From NCBI RefSeq assembly GCF_023276405.1, contig NZ_JALRMO010000001.1, positions 7,417,501-7,481,500 of the forward strand: a DNA stretch of 64,000 nt, read 5' to 3'. The notes under the pieces were generated by a model that worked only from the letters and a program-made list of their open reading frames with translations, searched no databases and had not been told where the DNA came from. A program made the translations under genes and the position numbers. Of the stretch, positions 47,952 through 56,465 are shown piece after piece. Within the stretch, counting starts at the first letter, position 1, and each line of letters begins with the position of its first letter. Source of the stretch: Paenibacillus hamazuiensis. GTDB lineage: Bacteria; Bacillota; Bacilli; Paenibacillales; NBRC-103111.

Positions 47952-49217
47952 ATGACATTGGAAAAAAACTCGTACGATACCGCGGTGATCGGCGGAGGAC
48001 TTACAGGGCTTACGGCTGCCGTTTATTTGGCAAGATCGGGACGGTCCGTTGTTGTTCTTGAAAAGGAGAGCCGGTTGGGAGGGCTCGCCGAAACGGCCAA
48101 GATGAACGGAGCGCTGTTCAACCTGGGCCCTCATGCCATGTACGAAGGAGGCGCCGCGCTTCGCATTTTGAACGAACTCGGATGTATGCCGGAGGGAGGA
48201 TACGCAGCGAAAGGCAGCATGATCGGGATTTTGCAGGGAAGGATCGTAGAGGTGCCGACAGGGTTAACTCAGGAAGAGAATATGGAATGGCGCGGGCTGA
48301 TGGGCGGTTTGAGTCAGATCGATACCGAATCGATCCGTTCGGTCAGCGTGCAGGAATGGGCGGAGAGCAGCATTCGCCGCGAACGCGTCCGTCTTTTCTT
48401 CTATGCCATGTGCCGGCAGTGGTCCTATTGCGGCGATATGAGCGCATTGAGCGCCGGCTTTGCGATCGAGTAGGGCCAACTGGCCGGGCGGGGCGTCCGT
48501 TATGTGGAAAGAGGCTGGCAAACCGTTGTCGACGATTTGCGGCAAGCGGCTGTCCGGGCCGGGGCGGAAGTCGCCACGGGCTGCGGCGTGGAACAAATCG
48601 TGCGGAGTGACGGCCGGGTACATGCCTTGAGATTGTCGGACGGCACGGAAATCAAAGTGTCTGCCGTTATCTCGGCGGCAGGGCCTCAAGAGACATGCCG
48701 GCTCGTAGACGGGGCGGAGCGCATCTCGATAGGGAGATGGAGCAAGGAGTCGAGCCCTCTGTATGCCGCATGCCTGGACGTGGCTCTGGGACGGCTGCCT
48801 TATCCGGAGCGTGTGTTTGCGCTTGGGCTGGATGAACCGTTGTATTTTTCCAAGCATTCGGGACCTGTTACGCTCAGCGACAACGGCGCGCATGTGCTTC
48901 ACGTGATGAGGTATAACGACAGCGATTGCAAGAGAGACGCGGAGGCGGACGAGAGGGGGTTGGCCCGCCTCATGGATCTTCTGGAGCCGGGCTGGGATAA
49001 AGAGGTCGTCGCCATGCGGTTTACGCCGAACGTCCTGGTCGCGCACGACTTGCGTACGGCGCACCGCCATGGGGCGGGGCCGGCTCCCGGTCCCGCCGTT
49101 CCGGAAGTTCCCGGATTATTCGTAGCCGGGGACTGGGTCGGTCCGGAAGGACGGCTTGCCGACGCGGCGCTGGCCAGCGCCAAATCAGCCGCTCAGGGGG
49201 CGATGTGTTATGCGTAA
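47952..49217 (+). pseudogene. FAD-dependent oxidoreductase (phytoene desaturase/amine oxidase fold) with one in-frame stop
   Basis: The 421-codon frame is continuous except for TAG at 48471-48473. Both parts are in the same frame and each is well conserved: FAD-binding VIGGGLTGLTAAVYLARSGRSVVVLEK at the N terminus, GLAETAKMNGALFNLGPHAMY, and a C-terminal FAD motif PGLFVAGDWVGPEGRLADAALASAKSAA. The stop sits where a Gln is likely (CAG to TAG). GGGAGG at 47937 favours ATG 47952. Without readthrough the product is a 173-residue fragment. A sequencing error is also possible. Confidence 0.82.
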
Positions 49218-50172
49218 TTCCGCCTCGGCGCTGCGTTCGAAAGGGGTCAAGCTTGCTTACGTGCTCGCCGTCATCAATTCCGTCCTTATCGGTATTTCGT
49301 TCTTGTCCGCCAAAATGACTCTGGACTTCGCGGGGCCGCTGGATACGTTGACATTCCGTTTTGCCGCCGCGTTCGCCATCCTGTCGATTGCGGTGGCGTG
49401 CGGCATAATGAAGCTGAATTACCGCGGCAAGCCGGTGCGTCAGTTGATGCTGCTGTCCGGCATGTATCCGCTCGGTTTTTTCCTGCTGCAAACGTTCGGG
49501 CTGCAGGCCGCCACTTCGGCGGAGGGAGGGATTATCAATGCGTTTGCGCCGGTCGTCACTATGGCACTCGCTTCCGTATTTTTGAAGGAAACCGCGTCCC
49601 GGCTGCAAAAGCTGTCCACCCTGCTGTCGGTTGCCGGCGTTGCATTTATTTTTGTCATGAAGGGAAGCAGCGTCGATTTTTCCAAGATGAAGGGGATTTT
49701 CCTGCTGCTCTTGGCAGCCGTAATGTTTGCGGGATACAGCGTGCTCGCGCGTTCCGTTTCCAAACATTTTTCTGCGGCGGAAATTGCTTTTTTCATGGTG
49801 GGGGTCGGCTTCGCCGTTTTTCTGACCGGATCGTTCGCTGTGCATGTGCCAAGCGGAACGCTGGGCAGTCTGGCCTCTCCGTTTGCGAGCACTGCATTCA
49901 TTTTGCTGATCCTTTACCTCGGCGCGGTCCAGGTGGCTACTGCGGTAATGGGAAGTTATGTCTTGTCGCGAATCGAAGCTTGGAAGTCGGGCGTTTTTAT
50001 CAACCTGTCCACCGTGGTTTCCGTTGCCGCCGGCGCATGGGTCCTTGGAGAAGACATCGCCTGGTATCATCTGTTCGGCTCGGCGCTCATCATTATCGGG
50101 GTGATTGGAACGAATCTGCCGGCGCGTGACGGTGTTCGGAGAGGGAAACTGTACTATCATAAGTTGAATTGA
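49210..50172 (+). CDS. EamA/DMT-family transporter
   Basis: 320-aa membrane protein with about ten helices in two EamA repeats (AVINSVLIGISFLSAKMTL; AAVMFAGYSVLARSVSKHF), typical of RhaT/YdcZ-like metabolite exporters. ATG 49210 overlaps the end of the FAD gene by 8 nt, so both belong to the TetR-controlled operon. Substrate unknown. The earlier in-frame start at 49156 lies inside the FAD gene and is rejected. Confidence 0.9.
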   Translation: MRNSASALRSKGVKLAYVLAVINSVLIGISFLSAKMTLDFAGPLDTLTFRFAAAFAILSIAVACGIMKLNYRGKPVRQLMLLSGMYPLGFFLLQTFGLQAATSAEGGIINAFAPVVTMALASVFLKETASRLQKLSTLLSVAGVAFIFVMKGSSVDFSKMKGIFLLLLAAVMFAGYSVLARSVSKHFSAAEIAFFMVGVGFAVFLTGSFAVHVPSGTLGSLASPFASTAFILLILYLGAVQVATAVMGSYVLSRIEAWKSGVFINLSTVVSVAAGAWVLGEDIAWYHLFGSALIIIGVIGTNLPARDGVRRGKLYYHKLN

Positions 50173-50213
50173 ACCGCAGCTGCAGGTTTCGGCTCGTGCG
50201 GTGCGGTATAAGG

Positions 50214-50450
50214 TGTAACGGTTGCAGGTGAGCTTATGAGGGGCAATGGGTGATTTCGGAACGGTAACGGTTGCAGGTGAGCTTATTGGAGTCAAATGGG
50301 CGATTTCAGAACGGTAACGGTTGCCGGAGCGGTTATTTGTGAACTTTCATCGTTTTGCGGGGTACAAGATGAGAAATAAGCTCTGTCACAACCGTTACGA
50401 TTTAAAAATGACGTTTTTGAGCCAAATAAGCTCAGTGGCAACCGTTAGCC
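50214..50450. repeat. 50-bp tandem and inverted repeat cluster
   Basis: GTAACGGTTGCAGGTGAGCTTAT starts units at 50214 and 50264, with a third, degenerate copy at 50314 (exact period 50). The same words appear inverted downstream: AATAAGCTC...CAACCGTTA near 50374-50396 and 50426-50446. The 360-nt gap 50173-50536 has no gene; on the minus side a terminator for the VOC gene is not obvious. Confidence 0.8.
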
Positions 50451-50536
50451 TACCCGAACCTATGGCGCACATGCCATGAAGGTTTGCTGGGTGGATATTT
50501 TCCTCCCCCTCCATCGTTTCATGTCCACTCTTTTGT

Positions 50537-50995
50537 TCAATTTATATCATTCCGGTTATTATTCATTTCCTCAATCCTCTTAGCCTGCTCTTCCGGCGTT
50601 AAGTCCTCTATGTGGGTGGCAATCCACCAAAGATTGCCGAACGGGTCTTTGACCCCTCCGTATCTCTCGCCGGCATGCTTCATATCGGTCGGAACCATCA
50701 TCGACTGGGCCCCGTGTTCAAGCGCTTTTTCGTAAATGCGGTCGCAGTCTTGAACGTAAATGTAGATGGAAGCCGGAAAAACCCCAAATTCCTTCGTCGG
50801 CTCGCCCGCCATAATGACGGAATCGCCTACCGCAATCTCGGCATGCATGACGGATCCGTCGGGCCTGTCCAGCTTGTATTTCAGCTTGCCGCCAAAGACA
50901 TGTTCAATGAACTTCAGCAGCTGCGTTACGTTTTCCACCATCAAGTAGGGGATGACCGTTCTCATTCCTTCAGGCTGGTAATCGACTTTGTTCAA
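50537..50995 (-). CDS. VOC (glyoxalase/PhnB-like) superfamily protein
   Basis: About 152 aa. Typical PhnB-like pattern: YQPEGMRTVIPYLMVENV, FIEHVFGGKLKYK, GSVMHAEIAVGDSVIMAGE, VKDPFGNLWWIATHIEDL. AAAGGAG lies 11 nt before TTG 50995, giving the family's usual N-terminus; ATGs further upstream (51031, 51043) have no RBS. Function is not defined for this subgroup; such proteins include metal-dependent and resistance enzymes. Confidence 0.85.
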   Translation of the reverse strand: MNKVDYQPEGMRTVIPYLMVENVTQLLKFIEHVFGGKLKYKLDRPDGSVMHAEIAVGDSVIMAGEPTKEFGVFPASIYIYVQDCDRIYEKALEHGAQSMMVPTDMKHAGERYGGVKDPFGNLWWIATHIEDLTPEEQAKRIEEMNNNRNDIN

Positions 50996-51191
50996 GGATT
51001 CCGCCTCTCCTTTCGCAGACCTGATCTTCATACCTGTAATCATACCATATAAGGCATATTCAGGGAATTTCCTCTCCCGTAAACCAGTCACGTCATTTAA
51101 CTGTTGAAACATCAGATGAATTTGTATATTATAAAAATAGATCATATGAATTTATGCACATAGATTTCTCGGATAGGGGAATTTTGTAAAG

Positions 51192-51878
51192 ATGAGCAAA
51201 AAGCTGACGTACGAAACCGTCTACGAGGAAATCAAACGCCGCATCCGTTCGGGCGAATGGAAGCAGGGGGAGAAGATGCCCCCGCTGGAGCAGCTGTCCG
51301 CCGAGCTTGGCGTCGGCATCTCGTCGGTACGCGAAGCGGTGCGCATTCTCGGCAAGCAGAAGATTTTGACGATCGAGCAGGGGCGCGGCACGTTCGTCAC
51401 CGATGACTTGTCGGACGCTTCACACGATCGCCTGGATTTTCTCGAGCGCGCCTCGATGCTGCAGTTGACCGAAGCCCGCCTCATCATCGAACCGGAGCTG
51501 GCGGCCCTCGCGGCGGAGAAGGCGACGGAAGAAGAGGCGGAGCGCATCATGGCCACGGCGATGGCGATGAAGAAGAAGGTGGAGCGGGGCGAGCCTTTTT
51601 TGCAGGAAGATATGCAGTTTCACGAATTCATCGCGCGCGCCGCGCACAATGACGTGATGGTCCATATGATGGACCGGATCAGCGACCTGCTCATCGACAG
51701 CCGCCGCCGCTCCATGAAGTGGCCGGGGATGCACGAGAAGGCGTCCAGCTACCACTACCTGATCGCGAGAGCGATTGCAGACCGCAATCCGACCCAGGCG
51801 AGAGTGCTGATGAAAAGCCATTTGGAGGACATGCTGAGCGAGCTGCGCAAGGAGCTGCAGCCCAAGGACCAGGCATAA
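51192..51878 (+). CDS. GntR/FadR-subfamily regulator (DgoR-like)
   Basis: 228 aa. The N-terminal GntR winged helix (YEEIKRRIRSGEWKQGEKMPPLEQLSAELGVGISSVREAVRIL; key word GVGISSVREAVR) is followed by a helical FCD ligand domain with metal-type His residues (FHEFIARAAHND, ASSYHYLIARAI, LMKSHLEDM). It lies 37 nt upstream of dgoD in the same direction, so it probably controls galactonate use. The RBS before ATG 51192 is weak. Confidence 0.9.
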   Translation: MSKKLTYETVYEEIKRRIRSGEWKQGEKMPPLEQLSAELGVGISSVREAVRILGKQKILTIEQGRGTFVTDDLSDASHDRLDFLERASMLQLTEARLIIEPELAALAAEKATEEEAERIMATAMAMKKKVERGEPFLQEDMQFHEFIARAAHNDVMVHMMDRISDLLIDSRRRSMKWPGMHEKASSYHYLIARAIADRNPTQARVLMKSHLEDMLSELRKELQPKDQA

Positions 51879-51915
51879 AACATTGCCAACTTAAACGGAG
51901 AGAGGGAATGAAACG

Positions 51916-53064
51916 ATGAAGATCAAATCGATGGAGCTGTTTAAAGTGCCGCCGCGGTGGCTGTTTTTGAAGGTGACGACGGACGACGGCATTGTCGGCT
52001 GGGGCGAGCCGATCGTGGAAGGCAAAGCGGACACGGTGCGGACGGCCGTGGAGGAAATGAGCGAATATTTGATCGGCAAAGAAGCAGGCAATATCGAGGA
52101 TTTGTGGCAGGTGCTGTACCGCGGCGGCTTTTACCGGGGCGGCCCGATTTTGACGAGCGCGATTTCCGGCATCGAGCAGGCGCTATGGGATATTAAAGGC
52201 AAGCGGCTCGGCGTGCCGGTGTATGAGCTGCTCGGCGGAGCGGTGCGCGACAAGATGCGCGTGTACGTGTGGATCGGCGGCGACAAGCCGTCCGATGTGG
52301 CCGAGCAGGCGAAGCAAAAGGTCGCGGAAGGTTACACCGCGGTGAAAATGAACGGCACCGAGGAGATGGAGTGGATCGACACGCACGCGAAGGTCGAGGC
52401 GGCGGTGCAGCGCATCGCTTCGATCCGCGACGCGGTCGGCTACGGGCTCGGGGTCGGCATCGATTTCCACGGCCGCGTGCACAAGACGATGGCGAAGGTG
52501 CTCATGAAGGAGCTGGAGCCGTACAAGCCGATGTTCATCGAAGAGCCGGTGCTGCCGGAAAACAACGAGGCGCTGCTCGAGATCGCACGCAATGTCAGCA
52601 CGCCGATCGCCACGGGCGAACGGATGTACACGCGCTGGGACTTTAAGGGGCTGCTCGCGCAGGGCGGCGTGGACATCATCCAGCCGGACCTCAGCCACGC
52701 CGGCGGCATCTGGGAAGTGCGCAAAATCGCGGCGATGGCGGAAGCATACGACGTGGCCGTGGCGCCGCACTGTCCGCTCGGTCCGATCGCGCTCGCGGCT
52801 TCGCTGCAGCTCGATTTTTGCTCGCCGAATGCGTTCATTCAGGAACAGAGCCTCGGCATTCACTACAACCAAGGCTCCGACTTGCTCGATTATTTGACGG
52901 ACAAGGCGCAGTTCGGCTACGAGGCCGGCTTCGTGAAGCGGCTTACGGGCCCGGGGCTCGGCATCGAGGTCAACGAGGAGAAGGTGCGCGAGATGGCGAA
53001 AATCGGCCACCAATGGCGCAATCCGGTATGGCGCAACGCCGACGGTACCGTGGCGGAGTGGTGA
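51916..53064 (+). CDS. dgoD: D-galactonate dehydratase DgoD
   Basis: 382-aa enolase-superfamily enzyme, the same length as E. coli DgoD; converts D-galactonate to 2-keto-3-deoxygalactonate. Visible: substrate/metal residues in [47 protein letters not shown] and catalytic His in [14 protein letters not shown]. The opening [29 protein letters not shown] is characteristic. GAGAGGG precedes ATG 51916. Closely linked GntR gene. The rest of the De Ley-Doudoroff pathway is not in the window. Confidence 0.94.
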   Translation: MKIKSMELFKVPPRWLFLKVTTDDGIVGWGEPIVEGKADTVRTAVEEMSEYLIGKEAGNIEDLWQVLYRGGFYRGGPILTSAISGIEQALWDIKGKRLGVPVYELLGGAVRDKMRVYVWIGGDKPSDVAEQAKQKVAEGYTAVKMNGTEEMEWIDTHAKVEAAVQRIASIRDAVGYGLGVGIDFHGRVHKTMAKVLMKELEPYKPMFIEEPVLPENNEALLEIARNVSTPIATGERMYTRWDFKGLLAQGGVDIIQPDLSHAGGIWEVRKIAAMAEAYDVAVAPHCPLGPIALAASLQLDFCSPNAFIQEQSLGIHYNQGSDLLDYLTDKAQFGYEAGFVKRLTGPGLGIEVNEEKVREMAKIGHQWRNPVWRNADGTVAEW

Positions 53065-53072
53065 TGTAAGTG

Positions 53073-53118
53073 AGCGAGAGGGGGAGGACGCCAAGGGCGT
53101 ATCTCCCCTGCTCTTTTA
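53073..53118 (+). terminator. terminator after dgoD
   Basis: GAGGGGGAGGACGCC pairs with GGCGTATCTCCCC (one mismatch region), then CTCTTTTAT. Moderate T tract. Confidence 0.7.
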
Positions 53119-53145
53119 TGCGGACAGTTTGTTAGAGACGGACGT

Positions 53146-53173
53146 GAAAATCCCTGTGTTTTCGGGCAGGGAG
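53146..53173 (-). terminator. probable terminator of the DinB gene
   Basis: On the minus strand CTCCCTG ... CAGGGATTTTC, 12 nt past the stop. Short T tract, so only moderately convincing. Confidence 0.5.
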
Positions 53174-53184
53174 CTTTGACCGTT

Positions 53185-53664
53185 CTACATTGCAGCCGAG
53201 CGGATAAAATCGTCGATTTGCTTTTTATGGTGCATGTCATGAGGGACGAAGCCCTGCAGGTAGTCGCGAACGGTAAACTTATTTCCGTCGCCGTCCGCAT
53301 ATTCCTTAATGAAATCTTCCTCCCGCAGCCTCGAAAGAACGTGGATGATTTTCATTCGGTAATGCAGAAGCTGCTCTACGATGGATTGTCTGCTTTGCGT
53401 TTCGGCATATTCTCTGGCGCCGGCGTTGAACCGGTCGAAATCTAAATGTTTAACCGTCAGTGGCTGATCATGCGCGATCTTCTCGATGCCTTCTTCATAA
53501 TAATATTTGTCCCAAAGCATGATGTGGCTCAAAATGTCCTTTACAGTCCACTTCCCGGCAGCTATCGGCCGGTTCCAAAGCTCTTCCTCCAACTCATTTA
53601 ATTCTTCCGCATAATGAATAAAAGCTTTGAATTCCTCAACCATTTCGAGTGAGGTTTGGGGCAT
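53185..53664 (-). CDS. DinB superfamily protein
   Basis: 159-aa four-helix bundle of the DinB/YfiT fold, probably a thiol- or metal-dependent transferase. Histidines expected of the metal site appear in VKDILSHIMLWDKY and VPHDMHHKKQID. AAAAGGAG precedes ATG 53664 on the minus strand. Stands alone. The function of this subgroup is not known. Confidence 0.87.
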   Translation of the reverse strand: MPQTSLEMVEEFKAFIHYAEELNELEEELWNRPIAAGKWTVKDILSHIMLWDKYYYEEGIEKIAHDQPLTVKHLDFDRFNAGAREYAETQSRQSIVEQLLHYRMKIIHVLSRLREEDFIKEYADGDGNKFTVRDYLQGFVPHDMHHKKQIDDFIRSAAM

Positions 53665-53742
53665 TTGCGGCAGCTCCTTTTCCGGTGTGGTTTATTTAAA
53701 TATACGGTTTTCAACGGCTTGCAGGTATGTTATGATTTATAT

Positions 53743-53856
53743 ATCAAAGCCGAGTGCTGCGAACACTCGGCATACAATTGGCTTGGATGGGGTCCCCTTC
53801 CAGTCATAAGGACAAAAACCCACCTTCGGCTCGGAACCTTGGGGTGGGTTTTTACT
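53743..53856 (+). ncRNA. candidate antitoxin antisense RNA
   Basis: On the + strand a promoter-like TTTCAA/TTTTCA near 53708-53714 and TATGAT at 53731-53736 would start an RNA near 53743. It opens with a strong stem-loop GCCGAGTG / CACTCGGC (53749-53771) and ends at the bidirectional terminator 53814-53853, overlapping the 3' end of the toxin transcript on the other strand. Size (~110 nt) and layout suit a type I antitoxin. Inferred only from sequence signals. Confidence 0.55.
53814..53853. terminator. bidirectional terminator shared by toxin mRNA and antisense RNA
   Basis: AAAAACCCACC pairs with GGTGGGTTTTT; A and T runs on both sides make it work on both strands. It touches the toxin stop codon. 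Confidence 0.88.
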
Positions 53857-53947
53857 TTCTCTTGTAGTTATTCGCGATGTATGCTAAAAGTGCATTGACA
53901 AAAGTTGCAAAAGCGATCATGACGAGGATTGCATCTTTTACCTCCAC
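53852..53947 (-). CDS. putative holin-like toxin peptide (31 aa, type I TA)
   Basis: A perfect AAAGGAGGTGA lies 7 nt before GTG 53947 on the minus strand. The peptide (start MEVKDAILVMIAFATF, then NALLAYIANNYKRK) has one membrane helix and a basic tail, which matches the Hol-Tox family of small Firmicutes toxins in type I toxin-antitoxin loci. It would insert in the membrane. The gene is followed at once by a bidirectional terminator and an opposed candidate antisense RNA. Too short for usual ORF calling. Confidence 0.75.
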   Translation of the reverse strand: MEVKDAILVMIAFATFVNALLAYIANNYKRK

Positions 53948-53959
53948 AGTTTCACCTCC

Positions 53960-54200
53960 TTTCGAAGGGAAACCATGCCCACCCAAGGTTCAATTGTACA
54001 TGTCCATCATACCATAAATGTCCAATATAATGAAGAACATTCGTTCGTTTTCCTGAGGTGTTGCATGAGTGCACTTAAATAGAAAAGCTCTGACCGAAGC
54101 CTTCTCGATGAAGATACATTCTTGTTATAGAGGAAGCTTTTCAAGGTACAGAAGTTCTCATACGCGCTCCAGCGCATTAATGAATTAACTTTCTGGCGAT
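53960..54200. other. toxin upstream region and gene-free stretch
   Basis: On the minus strand TATGAT at about 54015-54020 with a weak TTCATT 17 nt upstream could be the toxin promoter. From about 54040 to 54200 I see no gene, repeat or clear signal. Confidence 0.4.
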
Positions 54201-54251
54201 AAAAAAGGAGCGTGTCCCGGAAACAAAAGAGTTCCGGCAGCGCTCCTTTTT
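54201..54251 (-). terminator. terminator of the ABC exporter operon
   Basis: AAAAAAGGAGCG pairs with CGCTCCTTTTT; on the minus strand the stem is followed by six Ts. Lies 30 nt after the permease stop. Confidence 0.88.
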
Positions 54252-54280
54252 CGCGCAGATCAATTCGGCCCAAAGCCGAT

Positions 54281-55327
54281 TTAGTTCCGCGAGCGGATTT
54301 CCTGGCGCATAAACATGACATACGCTGCGGCAAAGCAGATGAGCGTCTCGGCGACCATACCGGTAAGCTGCGGCCAGACGAGCAGGATGCTTTGTCCGAG
54401 CGGCAAGGGGCTCGGAATCGCGCCGATGATTTGCTCCATCGTCAGCGGTCCGAGCGAGCGGACGGAGGGGACGAGCAGCGTGGTCGTCGCCTCGCTGAAC
54501 AGCTGGCTCGGGGAGAGCCGCATCAGCATTTGGACCCACTCCGTGTGGCTGATGATGGCGTCGGCATCGCTTGGGTCCGACGGACCGGAGCCGGCTGCCA
54601 AGTCGACCAGCATGCCGTAGAAGACGCTGAAGAAAATCCACACCGCCATGCAGGTGAGCGCCGAAGTGGCCGCCTGGCGAAGGCGGACGGACAGCATGAT
54701 CGACAGGTTCAGCCAGAACGCTACGTAGACGGTGCTCGTCAGCAAAAACAGGATCAGCCGCCACACTTCCTCCGGGGTCGGCGGGATGCCGAGGATCAGC
54801 ATGCCGAGGCCGGTCACGAGAAAGCCCAGCGCGAAAAACATCACGCCGATGACAATAAGCGCCGCCACGAACTTGGCGTTCAGCACGTCGTCGCGATGCA
54901 CGGGCTGCGCCATCAAGCGGCTGAGCGTCCCTTTGCTTCGCTCCGAGTTGATCGCGTCGAACCCGAGACCGATGCCGAGCAGCGGGCCGAGAAACGAGAC
55001 GAACGTGATGAACGGCGGCAGTGTGCCGTTGGTGGACGTAAACAGGTTCAGGAAGAAAAACGACCTGACCTCGTTTTCAGTAGCAATCGCGCTTCTCATT
55101 CCGGTGGAGGCCGTGTACAGCGAGCCGAGGCAGGTCAGCAGCATCAGCACGCATAAAATGCCGTACCGCCAGCTGCGGATGTGATCGGCGATTTCCTTCT
55201 GCACGATCGCCATAAACGGCGACGTGGAGGATAGGCCGGCCGAATCCCGGCGGCTTGAGAAAACGGCGAACCGTCGGGCCCAAGCGGCCTTCAGGCCGGG
55301 AATCCAGTCCAAGCGCTTCAGGTTCAT
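54281..55327 (-). CDS. ABC-2 type exporter permease
   Basis: 348-aa membrane protein with about six helices, including the ABC-2 motif region (VSFLGPLLGIGLGFDAINSERSKGTLSRLMAQPVHR; key word NSERSKGTL). Similar to NosY/YhaP-like permeases. ATG 55327 overlaps the ATPase gene stop by 4 nt. It forms the membrane part of an exporter with the ATPase and the NEW3 protein encoded upstream. Substrate unknown. Confidence 0.9.
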   Translation of the reverse strand: MNLKRLDWIPGLKAAWARRFAVFSSRRDSAGLSSTSPFMAIVQKEIADHIRSWRYGILCVLMLLTCLGSLYTASTGMRSAIATENEVRSFFFLNLFTSTNGTLPPFITFVSFLGPLLGIGLGFDAINSERSKGTLSRLMAQPVHRDDVLNAKFVAALIVIGVMFFALGFLVTGLGMLILGIPPTPEEVWRLILFLLTSTVYVAFWLNLSIMLSVRLRQAATSALTCMAVWIFFSVFYGMLVDLAAGSGPSDPSDADAIISHTEWVQMLMRLSPSQLFSEATTTLLVPSVRSLGPLTMEQIIGAIPSPLPLGQSILLVWPQLTGMVAETLICFAAAYVMFMRQEIRSRN

Positions 55328-56463
55328 CCCGTTTTCCTCCCTTCGAAGTAGCGGTGATAAATTTCGTCGAGTCCGTACTGCTTCTTGCTGAGCGACAGCA
55401 GATCGAAGCCGGAGGCCAGCACGGTGCGGGCGATGTCCGCGGAAACGTCCCGCTCGCAGCCGATGTGCAGGCTTAAGGAGCCGGTTTCGCCGCGGCGTAC
55501 CGTCTGCACGCCCCCCAACTGCTGCAGCGATAATTCAAGCTCGGTCAGCGTCAAGGAAGCCGCTTCGGTGCCGCCGTCCGTGCCGCCGCCTTGGGCTTCG
55601 CGAATCTCCGTCTCGATCCACACCGGCTCGCCGGCAAACAGCTGCGCGGACAGCTCGCCGACGGTGCCGACCGCGAGCAGCGAGCCTTGCACGAACAGCC
55701 CGACCCGATCGCATATTTGCTGCACCTGATGCAGCTGGTGCGATGAGAGCAGCACGGTGATGCCCTCGTTACGGCTGAGGCTGCGAATGAGCTCGAGCAG
55801 CTCGCGAACGCCTTCCGGGTCGATGCCGAGCGTCGGTTCGTCGAGAATGATGACCTCCGGTTTTTTGATCAGCACGTCGGCGAGGCCGAGCCTTTGCCGC
55901 ATGCCGCGGGAGTATGTCCCTGCTTTCTTGTCCGCGGCTTCCTTCAGGCCGACCAGCTCGAGCAGCTGGTTCGCCCGCTCCAAAGCCTCCGCCGCTCCGA
56001 CGCGGTTGAGCCGCGCGGTGAACAGCAGGTTCTCCAGCCCCGTGCGGTCTTCGTAAAAGCCGACATCGTCCGGCAAATAGCCGACCCGGCGTTTGACGAG
56101 CAAAGGCTGGCGAGTCGGATCGACGCCGCAGACGCGCACCTTGCCGGCTGTCGGTTCGGCAAGTCCGAGCATCATCAGGATCGTCGTCGATTTGCCGGCG
56201 CCGTTCGGACCGAGCAGCCCGAAAATTTCGCCGTGGCCGATGCGCAGGCTGAGCTTGTTCACGGCGGTGAAATCGCCATACTTCTTGGTCAGCCCGGACA
56301 GCTCGATGAGCGGCTCCTTTTCCGATACGGCATCAGCGGTATCAGCGGTACCGACGCTAGGGGACTGAGCGGTTTCGGTGATTTCAGCCGGCTCCGCGCT
56401 TTCAGCGGACTGAGCGGCCTCCTCATCGTGCCGGGAGATAGGTTCGTTGTTGTCTGCGCTCAC
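55324..56463 (-). CDS. ABC exporter ATP-binding protein
   Basis: 379 aa. A low-complexity Glu/Ala/Ser/Thr N-terminal tail (~45 residues) precedes the nucleotide-binding domain: Walker A GPNGAGKST, signature YSRGMRQRLG, Walker B VIILDEPT and switch SSHQ. The C-terminal ~100 residues are a regulatory extension. GTG 56463, 2 nt after the NEW3 gene stop, follows GGGAGG at 8 nt. The acidic N-terminal tail is unusual for this family. Confidence 0.93.
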   Translation of the reverse strand: MSADNNEPISRHDEEAAQSAESAEPAEITETAQSPSVGTADTADAVSEKEPLIELSGLTKKYGDFTAVNKLSLRIGHGEIFGLLGPNGAGKSTTILMMLGLAEPTAGKVRVCGVDPTRQPLLVKRRVGYLPDDVGFYEDRTGLENLLFTARLNRVGAAEALERANQLLELVGLKEAADKKAGTYSRGMRQRLGLADVLIKKPEVIILDEPTLGIDPEGVRELLELIRSLSRNEGITVLLSSHQLHQVQQICDRVGLFVQGSLLAVGTVGELSAQLFAGEPVWIETEIREAQGGGTDGGTEAASLTLTELELSLQQLGGVQTVRRGETGSLSLHIGCERDVSADIARTVLASGFDLLSLSKKQYGLDEIYHRYFEGRKTG

Positions 56464-56465
56464 GG

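Noticed and set aside
48471-48473. TAG read as pyrrolysine or programmed readthrough
   Set aside because: No supporting stem-loop or pyl context visible; a point mutation is the simpler reading, though this is not excluded by sequence alone.
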